This document shows positions 1 to 11,866 of a stretch of 64,000 bases of DNA, piece after piece. This DNA comes from Gnetum montanum (taxonomy: Eukaryota > Streptophyta > Gnetopsida > Gnetales > Gnetaceae), in contig MNCI01025042.1 of assembly GCA_015680685.1 (NCBI GenBank), positions 1,301,232-1,365,231 on the forward strand. The letters are read 5' to 3'. Within the stretch, counting starts at the first letter, position 1. Each line of letters begins with the position of its first letter. Below the pieces are notes generated by a model. It made no database searches. It saw only the letters and a list, made by a program, of their open reading frames with translations, and had not been told where the DNA came from. The translations under genes and the position numbers were made by a program.

Positions 1-678
1 TTTGTGATGAGGACCACACCATGCAAGGACTTATTTGAATTCCTATTATGAAATGACATGGAATGGTGAGAAGTTTACAAGAACACTCCTGCACACAAGA
101 AAACAAAAAAACATGAAGAATACCACATCCCTTTGAAGCCACACCCTATCCAAACCTTTGATTCCTTCCCAATTTCGGAAACTACACAAATCACTAGTTT
201 ATTAATTAAAGTTGCATTAATGAAGAAGAGACTACACATTTCCAAAACAAGGAAAACCATAGAGTATGTGGATGGGTGGATAATGTGGACTCACTGCCTG
301 TTACATGAAAAGAAACCATGTCCTAGTCGTCAGTAACAACATTCAAATTCAGAAACTAGACATCAACAATCGAATTACAAATGAAGCATACCACCATCGA
401 GTAGTGCATTAGCATTGTACTTGCCACCTTATTAGTAGAAAAAATAGATAAATACATCAAACACTAGTAAATATAATCATAAAAAAAAAGTAAAAGAGTA
501 GGTAATAGATATTGAATATATTCACAATGGTGTAAAACAAAAACTAATAGAAGATCAATAACCTTAAAAATACAAATATGTAAAACAAAGATGTAAAATA
601 ATGAAGATGAAAATAAAAAGTTTTAAAATAAAAAATACGTAAAATAAAAAACAAAAGACTGAGGAGCCACAAGATGTG
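1..678 (-). other. Element A spacer downstream of pol, no ORF
   Basis: A-rich DNA homologous by eye to the post-pol spacer of C (13200-13900), D (37850-38450, reverse sense) and E (48100-48830). Shared landmarks are the ACCACACCATGCAAGGACTT segment near position 15 and long runs of AAAATAAAAA around 480-650. The short ORFs here have no family resemblance. Confidence 0.6.
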
Positions 679-2170
679 TTAGTATGGGTGGCCATCTCCC
701 CCAAAACTAAGTTGGAAGGGAGAGATTCGAAAGATTGAGCATGGTTGTCCATCTAGTGAGGTGTTTGTTGAGTTGGTTGGCTTGGGCTCATGGAAAGGTT
801 TTATTTGTTGAATGTTAACTAATTGTTTCTTATTTTGGCTGTCAGGTTTATAGATGATCATGGTCCTAGATGGAAACGTCTCATCAATGATGTAAGGGTC
901 TTCCCACAATGTTTGAAATTTGGTTTGTTAAGGTACATGTGTAGGATTCCAATAGAGAACCTTGTCTCCTGGTTGAAACTTGACTTTTCTTATTTTGAGG
1001 TCATAGCATTTCTTGTTGAATGTCTTATGCATTTCATTGGATGATAGGGCCATTAATAATTTTTTTAGCAAGTTAAGGTTCATCAATTGTTCTTTCTATA
1101 CTAGACTTAGATTTAGGTCAAGGTCACAAGCTGTAGAGAGTGTACGGAGCTCAGATTGGATGGGCAATGTTGGTAGTTTTCCAGACACAAGCTCATAGAG
1201 AGAATAACCTATGGAAAGATTCCATGTGGAGTGATAGGTCCAAAGGGCATCATTTAATTTAGTGCTCCAGTCCCTTCGGTACTTGCTAATGGTATACGTT
1301 AAAATTTTTGTAATCTCTCGATTAGTGATCTCAACTTGACCATTGGCTCAGGGGTGATATGGTGTTGTGAGTTTATGTTCAACCCCCAAGCACTGCATTC
1401 ATTTCTAGAAAGTGGGACCTATAAAATGAGTTCCATTATCAGAAATTAATGCACGTGGTATACCAAACCTATCTACAATGTTTTGTTGTACAAATAGAGT
1501 AATAGTGGTAGATGTACAATCGATGCTAGCTGTTGTTCTACCCACTTGGTACAATAGTCAATTATGATTATTATAGATGCCTTTCCATTTGACAAAGGTG
1601 TGATGGGACCCATAAAGTCAATTCCTCAAATATTGAATGGCTCTAGAGGTTGTATCCATTGTTGTGGTCCCTCCATTCAAGTTATCATTCCACCATCCCT
1701 CTGGCAATGATCACAAGCATAGATGAATTGATGTGCATCCTTGAAGATTGTTGGCTAATAATACCCTGCCATGAGGATTTTTATGATCGTGCATCTCCCA
1801 GCATAATGGCCCCCACAGGACCTTCATGAGCATCCTAGAGAACACGTAGTTGGTCCATATCAGGAACACACCAACGTACTAGGCCATCAGAACAAACTTT
1901 GTAAAGGTTTCCATTAATCTCCATGAAATGCTTAATCTAGTGAAGAAACTATTGTTTCTTTTTAGTGTCCAACCCTTTTGGCAGTTCTTGCTTGAGCAGA
2001 TAAGTGAGGATTGTGTCATACCATTTTGATTCATTAGGCATTTGTGCATTAATAGCCCTGTAAGGAGAGATTCGTTAGGGAATTGGTTAGATAAAGGGCT
2101 CTCTTTCTCCTTGTCATCCCATCTTAGTTATGATAAGTGATTTGTGGCTACATTCTCCACACCTTTACAA
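679..2170 (-). pseudogene. Element A integrase and pol C terminus
   Basis: Read on the minus strand, the integrase keeps the three catalytic acidic positions: IDYCTKW (first Asp), SDNGTHF (second Asp) and GQVEITNREI (Glu). These are followed by the conserved pol tail ending LSFGGDGHPY and a TAA stop at 679-681. Gypsy integrases join the cDNA to host DNA. Stops and frameshifts break the reading frame, for example a stop within the segment after SDNGTHF. The upstream zinc-binding part (around 1700-1800) is only partly readable. Confidence 0.75.
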
Positions 2171-2690
2171 TCTACCATTTTTGTTGAGAACTAATCATTG
2201 AAATGTGGCTAGGGCATTACATAGACCAAATGGCATTTGAAAGTAAGAAAAATTTCCCGAAGGACTTATAAAAGTTATCTTTGCCTAGTCGCCTGGTGTA
2301 ATTTGGATTTAGTTATAGCCACTATAACCATCCAGAAAGTTATAATAGCTATGCCCTGAAATGGTATCCAATAGTTGGCTGATGAAAGGCAATGGAAAAT
2401 GATCCTTGAAAGTTGCTATGTTGAGCAGCTGGAAGTTAATGCACATCCACTATTTGCCTCCCTTCTTAGGTACGATCATGAGTGAACTTACCCACTCACT
2501 ATCTGTGACAGAGTAGATGAATCCTGCTTTGAGGAGTTATTCAATCTCGTCTTTGACAATCTACTTTAACTTGGGATTCAAACACTACTGCAACTATCAT
2601 TTCAGCTTAATGGTGGGATTGGTGTATATTTGGTGTTAGCATATTCTTAGATCTATCCCAGTGAATTTAGAATATGACCAAGCAAAGGCT
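2171..2690 (-). pseudogene. Element A reverse-transcriptase N-terminal remnant
   Basis: The minus strand matches the N-terminal RT blocks of elements C and D (ANSEWVSP-like, PKKG and LLNME-like segments in broken frames, then the DSYSGYN-like block). Near 2183 the sequence jumps from the block after MPFGLCN directly to the segment that in C lies near 15420. The FMDD catalytic block, the connection and most of RNase H (about 0.78 kb in C) are therefore missing. The product could not reverse transcribe. Confidence 0.65.
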
Positions 2691-3229
2691 GTTGACCACT
2701 TTTTTGTAACTTTTATCAACTTTTTCTTCCATTCTATAGCAAGCTTGGCATTAATAATAATCGGCCTATCATTTTTCAAAAATACATACTCCATTCTAGT
2801 TGGTACTGTCTTCAATTTAAGGGGCTCTTGTTTAAAATTGTTAGAAATTTCTAGCTCACCTCAATTGACATCATCATTTGCTCCTTCAGAGAGCTAGTGA
2901 TGAACTTACTTAAGTTCATCCATACCTACAACATATTTGTGTGTTAAGCCCTCAGTAGGTTCCATGCATAATGTACTATTGCTAGAATCAACTATCAGCC
3001 ACTAGGTGCCTTCTTGTTTTGTGGTTGTTGCATATAGGCATTTCTGGATCTTAGCTTCTAGTGCACATTGCTTTCATGTAGAGATGGATGTTTGCTTTAC
3101 TAACCATAACTTCTGCACACAATGGCACCTTGAATCACTATATGTGATATATGGAACTCTCTTCTTCTCGATCTTTCCAAATTTATTTTCTTTTAATATC
3201 TCCAAGGAAAAATCTCTAATGCCCATTTT

Positions 3230-3590
3230 GGCATCAACAGTACTTAACCATGCCCTTTCTATAGTAATTGGAAAGTCCCCCTTGTAGTTTTTCAACTTAA
3301 TTAATAGGAAATCAGTAGGATATGACCTCCCACAAGTAGTGGTAACGATGTCCTCAACTAGTCCTAATGGAATAGTGATGGACTAGTCCACCAGTTCCAA
3401 CTGGATGTTGCTCTTCTTCAATAGAAGAAGGTTCCACATTGTGTACATCTCATGTGAGATCAAATTAACATTGGAACCAGAGTCAAGAAGAGCTTTACAA
3501 GGTTCATTTCCAGCAATTTTCAAGTAAACTAGGGGACTCCCAGGATTAGCAAATTTTCTAGGTAGGTTTCTAGCTCAAATCTAATCAAAT
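3230..3590 (-). pseudogene. Element A aspartic protease
   Basis: Minus-strand reading gives ALLDSGSNVNLIS, the retropepsin active-site DSG, then MWNLLLL and further downstream KGDFPITIERAWLSTVDA, the block that matches GRPWL/GRAWMST in other gypsy proteases. The catalytic triplet is intact here, unlike in elements C and D. Stops interrupt the surrounding frame. Confidence 0.7.
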
Positions 3591-3599
3591 ACAGCATGT

Positions 3600-6057
3600 G
3601 TTAGCATTACAGTATGGATTTGAGAAGTATTTTGGTTTGAAGTGGACTCAGATAAAGAGGAGATAGAGCAAGTGAGAGGAGAAAGGTTACCAACCATCAA
3701 TGTGTCTGAGGGCTTTAGTGCATTATGAGGTTGGAAGAAATGTTGTTTCTTTATTCATGGTTTTGACCCACTTGATGCGTTAATTGATTACAGATTAACT
3801 ACCCTCGTAGCATTCCTTTTTTGTTATTGTGCAAGTAATTCACCTTGCATGAACGGAGTAGGTGGTAGCTGTGTAGGAGGTGGAGGAGTAGGTGCAAGGA
3901 TAGGAGGTGCATGAGGGTAGTAGGTGGCATCCCTCCTTGGATAGGACAATTGGTATGCTTCAGGAGGGTAGTGGTAAGGTTGGTAAGTAGCAACATAACC
4001 AGAGGAGTCCCTTGGAGATGAAGGTTGCTAAACATAGTAACCGTAGAGATTTGGTTGTCGTTAAGGGTACTACGGCCTTAGAGGTGGCAATGCCCATGAT
4101 TGTGATTGCTACCACTATTGGTATAATTCATAAGGTTTTAGTGGAGTTTCACTTGGATAATATTGCTATGATTGGTGGAATTGTCAAGGATTTCCTTATG
4201 GATAAGGCAATCTTTTGGGCGTGTGCCTTTGTGTAAATGTGACATAACTGGACAACATCCCTTAGGATGTTCATACTGGTAGACATCACATCTACCATCA
4301 TCATCTAAATCGCTATCCATAGCCATCTCTATCGTAGCCATTTTACCTTTACCCTTAGATATGACATGTTCAGCTTCCTCACGCCTTTGGTGCTCATGCT
4401 CACCACTTAACTTCTTGGACTCTTCAACAATTTTTAAAATAGCTTGAACCCTATTATCCATGGAGTCCCATAATTGATCAACCTTAACCATGATTTCTGA
4501 TTGCAATTTTTGAAGTGACAAGGTTTTCTAATTAACCACCTCATCTATAGTGAATTCATCCTCATTGTCACAAAATCGAACCCCCTTTTTCCAAATAGAA
4601 GGATCCCTGTTGTATTCTTCTATACTATCATGTTTTCTCAGTTCTCTCTCCTCCTTGGCTACTTGCTCAATTAATTTTTGAATCCAATGGATTCTCAACT
4701 TCATCAATCTCCCTTGGGCATGACACCAAGGATTTTCCTAGTTTCAGATCGTAACTTGTCTATGATATGGCGAAGTTGATCAAGCTGAGAGTATCCATGG
4801 CTAGGACACCTATGCAATAGAGAGTAGTATCGGCTAATAGTAGTATCTAAGGGCTCATGATTCCCTTGTTTCCATCCTTGAATTTGTTTCCTTAGATTAG
4901 ATACTTAGGAGTACATTTGATATTTATCCTTGAACAATTCCAACATTGTACTTCATTGCCTGATTAATTCTAGTTCCAAGGATCGATACCAATTTTCTGC
5001 TTCCTTTATAAGTGTCCTTCGAAATAATTTCAACTTTTGCTAATCATTTTCAATATTTTGCAAGGCACATGAATATTAAAAGGCTTGAAGATGATTTTGC
5101 GGATCAGCATCATATCCTCCCTCAAATCGAGGGATGTTGTTCATATCCAGCCTTTTTATTTTTCTATCCTTCACATGCCTTGTTGGGATCCTCATAGCCT
5201 CTGCAATATTAAACATGCCCTGAGTAGCAAGTAGAGGTTCATCAAGGCCATGATGGTGGTGCCTACGATGTTCTCTACTAGCCCTTCTTTCTTGATGATG
5301 GGCCTCTTTGGATTGCCCACGTCTTCGGTCATGACCGTACTAGCTGTCCTTTTTGTTGTTTTGGTCCTGTTGGTCACTTCCATCTTGCAGTCATGATCTA
5401 AACTAGATGAAGAAGAAGACAACAATGATGAAGGGGAAGAAGAAGGGGAATTTGCTCTACATTGATGCCTATCACCCTTCCTTCGATGCTCACAACCATG
5501 ATTACGATCATGATTTCCTTTTTCCCCCTTTTCTTAACTTGCTTCTCTAGATCCATTTTTATCATTGGATCCATTTTGACCAAAACCTAGATTATGGATT
5601 GTGGATTGTACATTTTGATTGAGGGATCCTTAAACAAAGTCAAAGAGAGGAGAATTGCTAAAGAAGTGATTTTCTTCATCAATTGGACCAAGCAGAGGTG
5701 GAAAAATATTTGACCCCTTGCCCTTCATAAGCTCATGTTTGTGCTCTAGCTAATGATCCCTTAATCTTTGCACTTTAGTGGAATGATAATCCCTTGAGTC
5801 GGGATCTCGCATTGTGTATTCTCCATGGAGATGTTGAAGGTCGTGTTGCGTGAGCATTAGTTGAAGCATTGCTAGAATAGATTAGTCAGGTGGCAAGATA
5901 ATATTGCCTTCTATATTGTGCCACCACATCAGTTCATCTTGATGCAAGATGAAGGTAAAGTCTAGTACATACTCATCGAGATGAGCATATACCACCTAGT
6001 ATTGTTGAGGCACCTAAACTACCCTAGGCAGAGATGGGTTCTTATGAGAAGAAGATA
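3600..6057 (-). pseudogene. Element A gag
   Basis: The reading begins near 6057 with a segment equivalent to the start of gag in D and E, but the start codon is ATA. It continues with FTFILHQDELMWW, EGNIILPP and a His/Gly-rich capsid-like part. A C-terminal motif CDVYQYEHPKGCCPVMSH lies at about 4240-4300, just upstream of the protease. Frames are broken throughout. Gag would form the particle that encloses the RNA. Confidence 0.7.
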
Positions 6058-6205
6058 TTTTGTGTTAATAAACTTGTCAAGAATGTTCAATTAAGGTTTA
6101 ATTTAAAGATAATAATTTTTGTTTTTGTAGGATTTGACTCTTAGGGTTCAAACAACAAGGTTACTAAGTTTCACTGGGTTTAGATAGTGCACGAAGAACT
6201 ACAAT

Positions 6206-6222
6206 CCTTGGCAACGGTTCCA
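6206..6222 (-). other. Primer-binding site, tRNA-Asp type (element A)
   Basis: The minus strand reads TGGAACCGTTGCCAAGG directly inside the LTR end. Plant tRNA-Asp 3' ends are complementary to TGGCGCCGTTGCCGGGG, a primer site known from Athila/Tat elements. The copy differs at a few positions. Confidence 0.75.
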
Positions 6223-6223
6223 A

Positions 6224-6590
6224 TGATAAGAAGCAAGGTACCCCTACACCCAACCATATGAATCATAAGCGTTCATGTGCATTCCAGTCGAATTCTGTAG
6301 ACTATAAGTACTAAGTAAGCTAGAGCTAAATAGTGCATGCGTGTTTTTCGTTCATTGTCTTCCCAGTCCCACTCGTGGAGTGCAATTGTATGGTTAAGTG
6401 TGATTGAGGCGTAAGATTTTTATAATTTTGTGTTTTATCAAATTACTTTCCTAGAACAAGAATAAAAGTAAGAGTGATTAAACGCTAAGTAAACTATGAT
6501 CTAATCTAGCTTAACACAAGTAACCGTTTCCACTTCTTGGACACATTTTGAACTTTGTGAAAACACTACTGAGCTGTCAAATGCTAACCT
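6224..6590 (-). repeat. Element A 5' LTR, truncated
   Basis: Starts with TGATAAG beside the primer site and aligns with the LTRs of C (20245 onward), including GGTACCCCTACACCCAACCAT and the later GTCAAATGCTA segment. Similarity stops near 6590, so the promoter half of the LTR is missing or replaced. Confidence 0.7.
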
Positions 6591-8196
6591 CAACTTAAAA
6601 AAGGGTTGAAAAATATGAAAAATACATTGCCCATAGATAAGGAGAGTACTTTAGAATTAAAAAGACATGTGGAGTTATTTGGCTCAAAGTTTCTATTCTT
6701 TAGTAACTTGAATCGATTGGTAAGTAAAAAAAGATTATCTAGTTGGAATAGCCCTTGTAAAGTTGATATAGAATAACTTTCTAATTAGTGGTGTGCAAGA
6801 AAACTATTTAAAGAAGGTAACCACACTATTTAATTGGTTAGCTATTGTTCTTAAAATAATATATATCATGTTCAATTTGTTGTTATCTATTACCTTTTAT
6901 TTATAGGTTTATGTGAAGTAGCCAAGAGAATAAGGGATAGTCCTTTGCTCCCCAATCTACCTTGAACTAGTAGCACCTTTGATGCTCTTTTGATAAATAC
7001 ATCTTGCAGTTTACAATCGTGATCATGAAACTATGATTGCAAAAGCTTCTATATTAGTTATAGATCACTAGAAGACATCTTTGTTATATCCTTCTATCTG
7101 TTCAACCTATGTTATCTATGTCTTAAAAGTAAAGAACATAACAAATGTCTTATTAAGGAGATGTTTAGTAAGAAGAAAAGATTATTACAAAACTTCATGT
7201 TCTATATGTGTTACATTCATGATTATGGTATGTTTTACTTGAGTTTTATGTTGTTAAAAGAAACGATATATTTTATCATAATCTTCAAACAGAAATTTTG
7301 TTTCAAACTATTGAAACTAGTTTGAACTAACACTTTCATCATAAATGAGTAATAAAATAGTGCAAGTACATGCAGGTCATAGATCTACATATCCTTTGCC
7401 ATGGGTTCCATCCCAGTGGGTAATGTTGAGTTATATACAAAGTTCTAAGTCATCTATCTTGGACTATATTTAAAGTTAACTTATTTGAGGTTCCAACACT
7501 TACCCTCAAAGTATATGCTTAGTAACTTTTTTAAATAAATAATGTCACTAACTATACCATTTTTAGTTTATTATACCACAAAAAATGAATCCAATGTAGA
7601 TTGATTTATGTACCAAGATTACACCATTTCTTTTTGTAATGCCTACTACTTCAAATCCTTTATATTACCTAAACTGCAAATAGTTATGTCTCGCAATCAG
7701 TCATGACTTCCAAGAGTTCTCAAAATTAGGTGTAACATGTTACTTGCATGGTAATATAGAATGAAAAAGTTCATAGTGTGGCCACCTACAATTTACATAA
7801 CATTGTAGCACACACAGATAATGTTGTTGTATGCAACTAGTAGATCTATGGTAGTCTATAATAGTGAGCATATGTTTGTATAGTGGGAACATGCAAGGCA
7901 CATACATTTGTAATGTCTAAAATAGTGCAAAGGCCAACCACATGCATGTTATCATAGTCCAATTTTTGAATGTTGCAAGCTACCTATGAGGTGCATGTCT
8001 CTTGAATTTTAACTATCTATGGATATGATCAGTATACATGGCCATGCGATTTGTAGCATCATGCAATCCTAGCCCAAAAAAACTCCTACATATTGAGACT
8101 ATATGAGTCACATAATTGACATGTAATATGTAGAGTTGTGTTGCAAGATACTACCACTCGTAGTTAGGTAACCGTAGCAATGAACGGGTTTATATT
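6591..8196. other. Unidentified AT-rich DNA between elements A and C
   Basis: No credible ORF. The segment 7380-7500 read on the minus strand begins TGTTGGAACCTC, which resembles the TGTTGGAA start of Ty1/copia LTRs, but no partner LTR, primer site or coding domain was found. It may be an old copia remnant. Element C is inserted at the right end. Confidence 0.4.
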
Positions 8197-8201
8197 GGCA
8201 G
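8197..8201. repeat. Target-site duplication GGCAG (left, element C)
   Basis: The five bases before the LTR start at 8202 are GGCAG; the same five bases follow the other LTR at 21109-21113. Ty3/gypsy integrases make 5-bp duplications, so both LTRs belong to one insertion. Confidence 0.85.
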
Positions 8202-9114
8202 TGATGAGCAGCAAGGTACCCCCATGCCCAACCATACGAATCACAAAGCGTTCACATGCGATCCAGTTAAATTTTACAAACTTAATCAATTTCAGTGCAC
8301 TAGCCCTTTAGGAAGTGAATCTAGCCTTAAGATTAATCATTGTCCTCCCAATTACACTTGTGATGTATGTTGGTATGGTTAAGTGTAACTGAGGCATCCA
8401 AATTTTATCATTTTGTATTTTATGTTTTGNAACCAAAACATAAAATACAAAATGATAAAAATTGGATGCCTCAGTTACACTTAACCATACCAACATACAT
8501 CACAAGTGTAATTGGGAGGACNATACACATCTTGAGCCCATGTATCCACTGTTGGATGACCAAATGCTATGCTACTGGGCGTACCAAGCGATAATGCTGC
8601 TGGGATTACCAAGTGAATACATGTTATGCTTAAAGCGATCATACTTCTATGTGTAATCTATCTCACTTAATTTTCTCATTAATGTAATAACTAGAAAATA
8701 TTTGATACTAATTGAAAGCATTTAATAAATAATTGAAAACATTACATGCATAAATAAACTAGCTAATCTATCCAAAGTGCTACAAGGTTTATCATAAACC
8801 TCATCTTTATTGCTGAACACACTATTGTGATTAGGTACAATAATGCTCAAATAAAGATACGTACACTCAATGACTCTTGTTGTGGGCACTTAGGGAAAAA
8901 ATTCTAACTTTCAAATGGAAAAAATGCAAGAGATTTACTACTATTGAAATCTAGATTCCCCATAAATGCAGCTGGTAGGTGTGTATTTATAGGCGATGGA
9001 TAGACATTGTGTTAAAGAGGCCCCATTGGCGCATTAGGTAGATGAGGCCTTGTCAATGTGATCAACTATGTCAACGAGGCCCCATCGACGTAGCCAACCA
9101 ATGATGACTCATCA
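8202..9114 (-). repeat. Element C 3' LTR
   Basis: Starts TGATGAG and ends CTCATCA, and is co-linear with 20245-21108. The stretch 8431-8521 between two single Ns is a reverse-oriented copy of the preceding 90 bp and replaces about 100 bp present in the partner LTR. This is most likely an assembly fault. A TATA box lies at 8984-8992 on the minus strand. Confidence 0.88.
8984..8992 (-). promoter_or_regulatory. TATA box of element C LTR
   Basis: The minus strand reads CTATAAATA. The upstream segment (9000-9095) holds three related GC-rich motifs around GGCCTC. The partner LTR has a mutated box (TTATAATTA around 21036). The LTR promoter drives the full-length genomic RNA. Confidence 0.6.
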
Positions 9115-9129
9115 TACCCCCATAATTGG
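9115..9129 (-). other. 3' polypurine tract of element C
   Basis: The minus strand reads CCAATTATGGGGGTA directly before the LTR start TGATGAG. Element D has the equivalent CAATTGTAGAGGTA at the same place. This tract primes plus-strand DNA synthesis in LTR elements. Confidence 0.65.
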
Positions 9130-9364
9130 ATGAAAACTCATTGTTGAGTTCTTTTACAAAATTGGGAAGGTATGGGATTATTGATTGTCTTTCCTTTCAA
9201 CAAAATAAAGTTGACTAACTTGACAAAAAATGGAGTGCTTGGGTATACGGATCAACACATTTCAAAAAATGGTGGTTTTTGAGACAAAAAATTGAACATC
9301 ATGATACAACTCTTCAAAAATTGGACAACACATTCCTTGATGATGTGAAACTTGTTGGAGAAGA

Positions 9365-11866
9365 TCAAATGGTCCTAGGCGGTGGTGGTTCTTGAGGCTT
9401 CGAGGGACCTTCACCGAATTCATGCACTAGCAGTGGTTGAGGTAGTTGTGGTTGTCTTGGTATTGCTGCAACTTCAGGTGGGAGGAAAAAAGCATCCAAC
9501 AGTGCTTTCATTTTCTCCTCCTTAATCCTAGGATCGTGCACCATCCACATAGGTTGCCCAATGTGGGTTGGAACGAGCACATCCCAAGGACATGGGATTG
9601 CTAGAAACAACTCCTTGACATTGACAAACCATGCAGTGAACTGTTTGCATTCAATGTTGAACACTTACACTATGTTCTTTAGCTCCTAGTAGTCATTCAT
9701 CCATCTGGCTAGGACCTCAACGATGGATTGTTGATCTATGAATTTCCCTTTGAAGACTTTGAGTTTAGCATTAGTAGTCTCAAGCTTTGTTTAGTGTCAT
9801 TGTGATGTTTGAACTCAGCCTTGTATAGTAGATATGAGCTAGCCACTTGTTTCTCCAACTCCAACCATGGTCGTTCAGCTATCATCATTACCAGGTTTAT
9901 GTAATAGAGATTGGCCAACTCCATATACTTTGTCATTTCTTTGATCTGCAACTCCTTCAAGTGGATGTCCACTTTATTGTAGGCATCAATCCCATCAAGG
10001 ATGGACTACCACATCTCTCTTCCTTGTTGGAGTTGCTAGAAGGCTTTATTTACTTTAGCCTTTGCCATTTAGATTTCTTTTTCTTTAATTTCCTTGTACA
10101 AGACAACCTGGTTCTTGTAGTGATTTTTCACTCTCTCAAATTTGAGAGCTATGTGATAGCTCCATCTCTTGTCATTTCCAGGTTGATGATTACTTATTTT
10201 ACAAGTTGGGCATGAAGTTCAACAACCTTCATGGCCAAGCATTGATTTTTCTCTTGGGCCATTTCTAGTTGCCCCACCAAAATGATGCATCTACCCCTTG
10301 CATTTAGCAACTTTGACTAGGTTGTAGTGATGTTCTCTGGAGATTAAAGATATCCAGAATTGATTATCTAGTTCCTACTAGTCATTCTAGCAATTATTTG
10401 TGCTGGGCTATGTTTAATTCCTGCTAATGGTGCCTACGGATGTTTGCACATGTTGGAGTGCAGATACATATGGTATAGATGTTGTGGGTGCATTTAGTGC
10501 TTAAGCTACATAGTCAGCTACCACTTTTACAATTGTCTCCTGCCCTTGGTGCTACATCACCAAGATAGTTACCTCTTCACCTTTCTCCAACCTCATTGAG
10601 AAAGTGGCAGCATCCTTAGAGATTTCTAGGAATAGATAATGTGTTACTAATGACACTGTCACCTCTTGAGCATTGGGATCCAACCTTGAAGCCAATTGCG
10701 TTCTTTGAGCAAAGAAAATAAAAGCACCCCTCTCCATTTGGCTAACTGTTTGGGCCACCTCATTAAGGTGACTTATTGTTGGCTGATACATAGATGGATC
10801 CACCTCATTGATTCTTGCTTGTTGCTCTTATTCACTCAAGATCTATTCTTGGATTTATTGCAGATGCTTAAGGACTGCATGAGCCTCTAGTGTTGTCTCC
10901 TGAGTGGGCAGTGGCAATGGTAGCTCCTCCTCTTGAATGGTTGTTGGCATTTTATCTTTCATGATTTTTGCCCACGAGGCCAAGGGAGCATGCTTGAGAG
11001 TGTCATTTGAGTAGAGAATAATACCTGCTCTCTTTCAAAGTTTCCTGATAAGGCATGGAAGGGATAGGGTCTTCCTTCCACGTTCGTTCTCCTTGAAGTG
11101 CTTCTTGATCTCCAAATAAATCAACTATGGAAGGTTAACAGGAAATTTCCTGCTTAGAGTGATGCATGCTTCAACGGAGAAGGAAATCACCTTGCTTGGC
11201 CTCACCATTGGATTAAGGTGATAAGCCATAATCTTAAAACATTTTTGCTTTGCTAGTGTGAGCACACCATACACCTTATGGTCCACTTCCTTTTTGCCTT
11301 AGGATTGCCTTTTGTTAACATTTTTGCCAACTATGTTCTAATGTCTAGCAACCCCAATGCATGTGCAATATCTTCCATCGAATAGGAAACTTGAATATCC
11401 TTGATTTTTACAATGGACCTCGACCTTTAGCTTTTCTAGAAGAGATAGGTCTCTCCCATGTACCATTTTCCATTGGTCGTGATGATTGACCACATAGGAG
11501 AGGTTTGTAATTGTGGTCTGACATCTTTGGAGCTTTTTCCAAAAATGGCTCGAAGTTTATCTCTTGAAGAACTGATCTTTGGATTTCTTGAGACTTGATG
11601 ATGTCTAGGCAGGCTTGAGTCGAAGTGACGTCAAGCCTTCGCACTAGTCCAGGCACTTCTCCTCATTGAGATTATTTTGTAGGCACTTCTTCTTCTGGAA
11701 TCTATCAAACAGATTCTACTTTGGGCTCCTCATGAAGAGGTCCCATTGCATGGGTTGCCTCTTGTTGTTCTTGGCCTTGTTACTACTAGCCCCTTCCAAC
11801 TGTAGGTTGCTTCTTCCATGGTTGTGAGGGTTCTCCTTTTTGTAGACGTCTTTGTTTGGGTGTCAT
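9365..11866 (-). pseudogene. Element C extra 3' ORF, coiled-coil-like protein of unknown function
   Basis: The reading starts at the ATG at 11866-11864 (MTPKQRR) and ends near 9365 with a Pro-rich tail (PQPLLVHEFGEG, PPPPRTI). Segments alternate between frames because of indels and stops. The middle (about 9750-10300) is rich in Lys, Glu, Gln and Leu with heptad-like spacing, suggesting coiled coils, and includes QVASSYLLYKAEFKHH. Element D has the same ORF at the same place, including nearly the same QVASSYLLYK motif, so it was a real gene of the family. It lies where Athila elements carry an env-like ORF, but I recognise no envelope, signal peptide or membrane segment. Function unknown. Confidence 0.65.

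Larger units (their letters stand above)
1..6590 (-). mobile_element. Element A: Ty3/gypsy (Tat/Athila type), 3' end off the window, decayed
   Basis: On the minus strand the order is gag (about 6057 to 3600), protease, a reverse-transcriptase remnant, integrase and the pol C terminus (ending at 679). A tRNA-Asp primer site at 6206-6222 and a partial 5' LTR from 6224 precede gag. The first 600 bp match the spacer found after pol in element C (around 13200-13900), so the 3' ORF and 3' LTR should lie left of the window. The RT palm and RNase H core have been deleted at about 2183. Many stops and frameshifts make the copy non-functional. Family assignment rests on the DSG protease, the integrase D, D and E motifs and the primer site. 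Confidence 0.85.

Noticed and set aside
6224-8201. The LTRs at 6224 and 8202 as the two ends of one small element
   Set aside because: The 6224 copy belongs to element A (beside its primer site), while the 8202 copy is paired with 20245 by the GGCAG duplication.
8338-8522. MITE or long hairpin gene
   Set aside because: The inverted arm is bounded exactly by single Ns and displaces LTR sequence known from the partner copy, so an assembly artefact is more likely.
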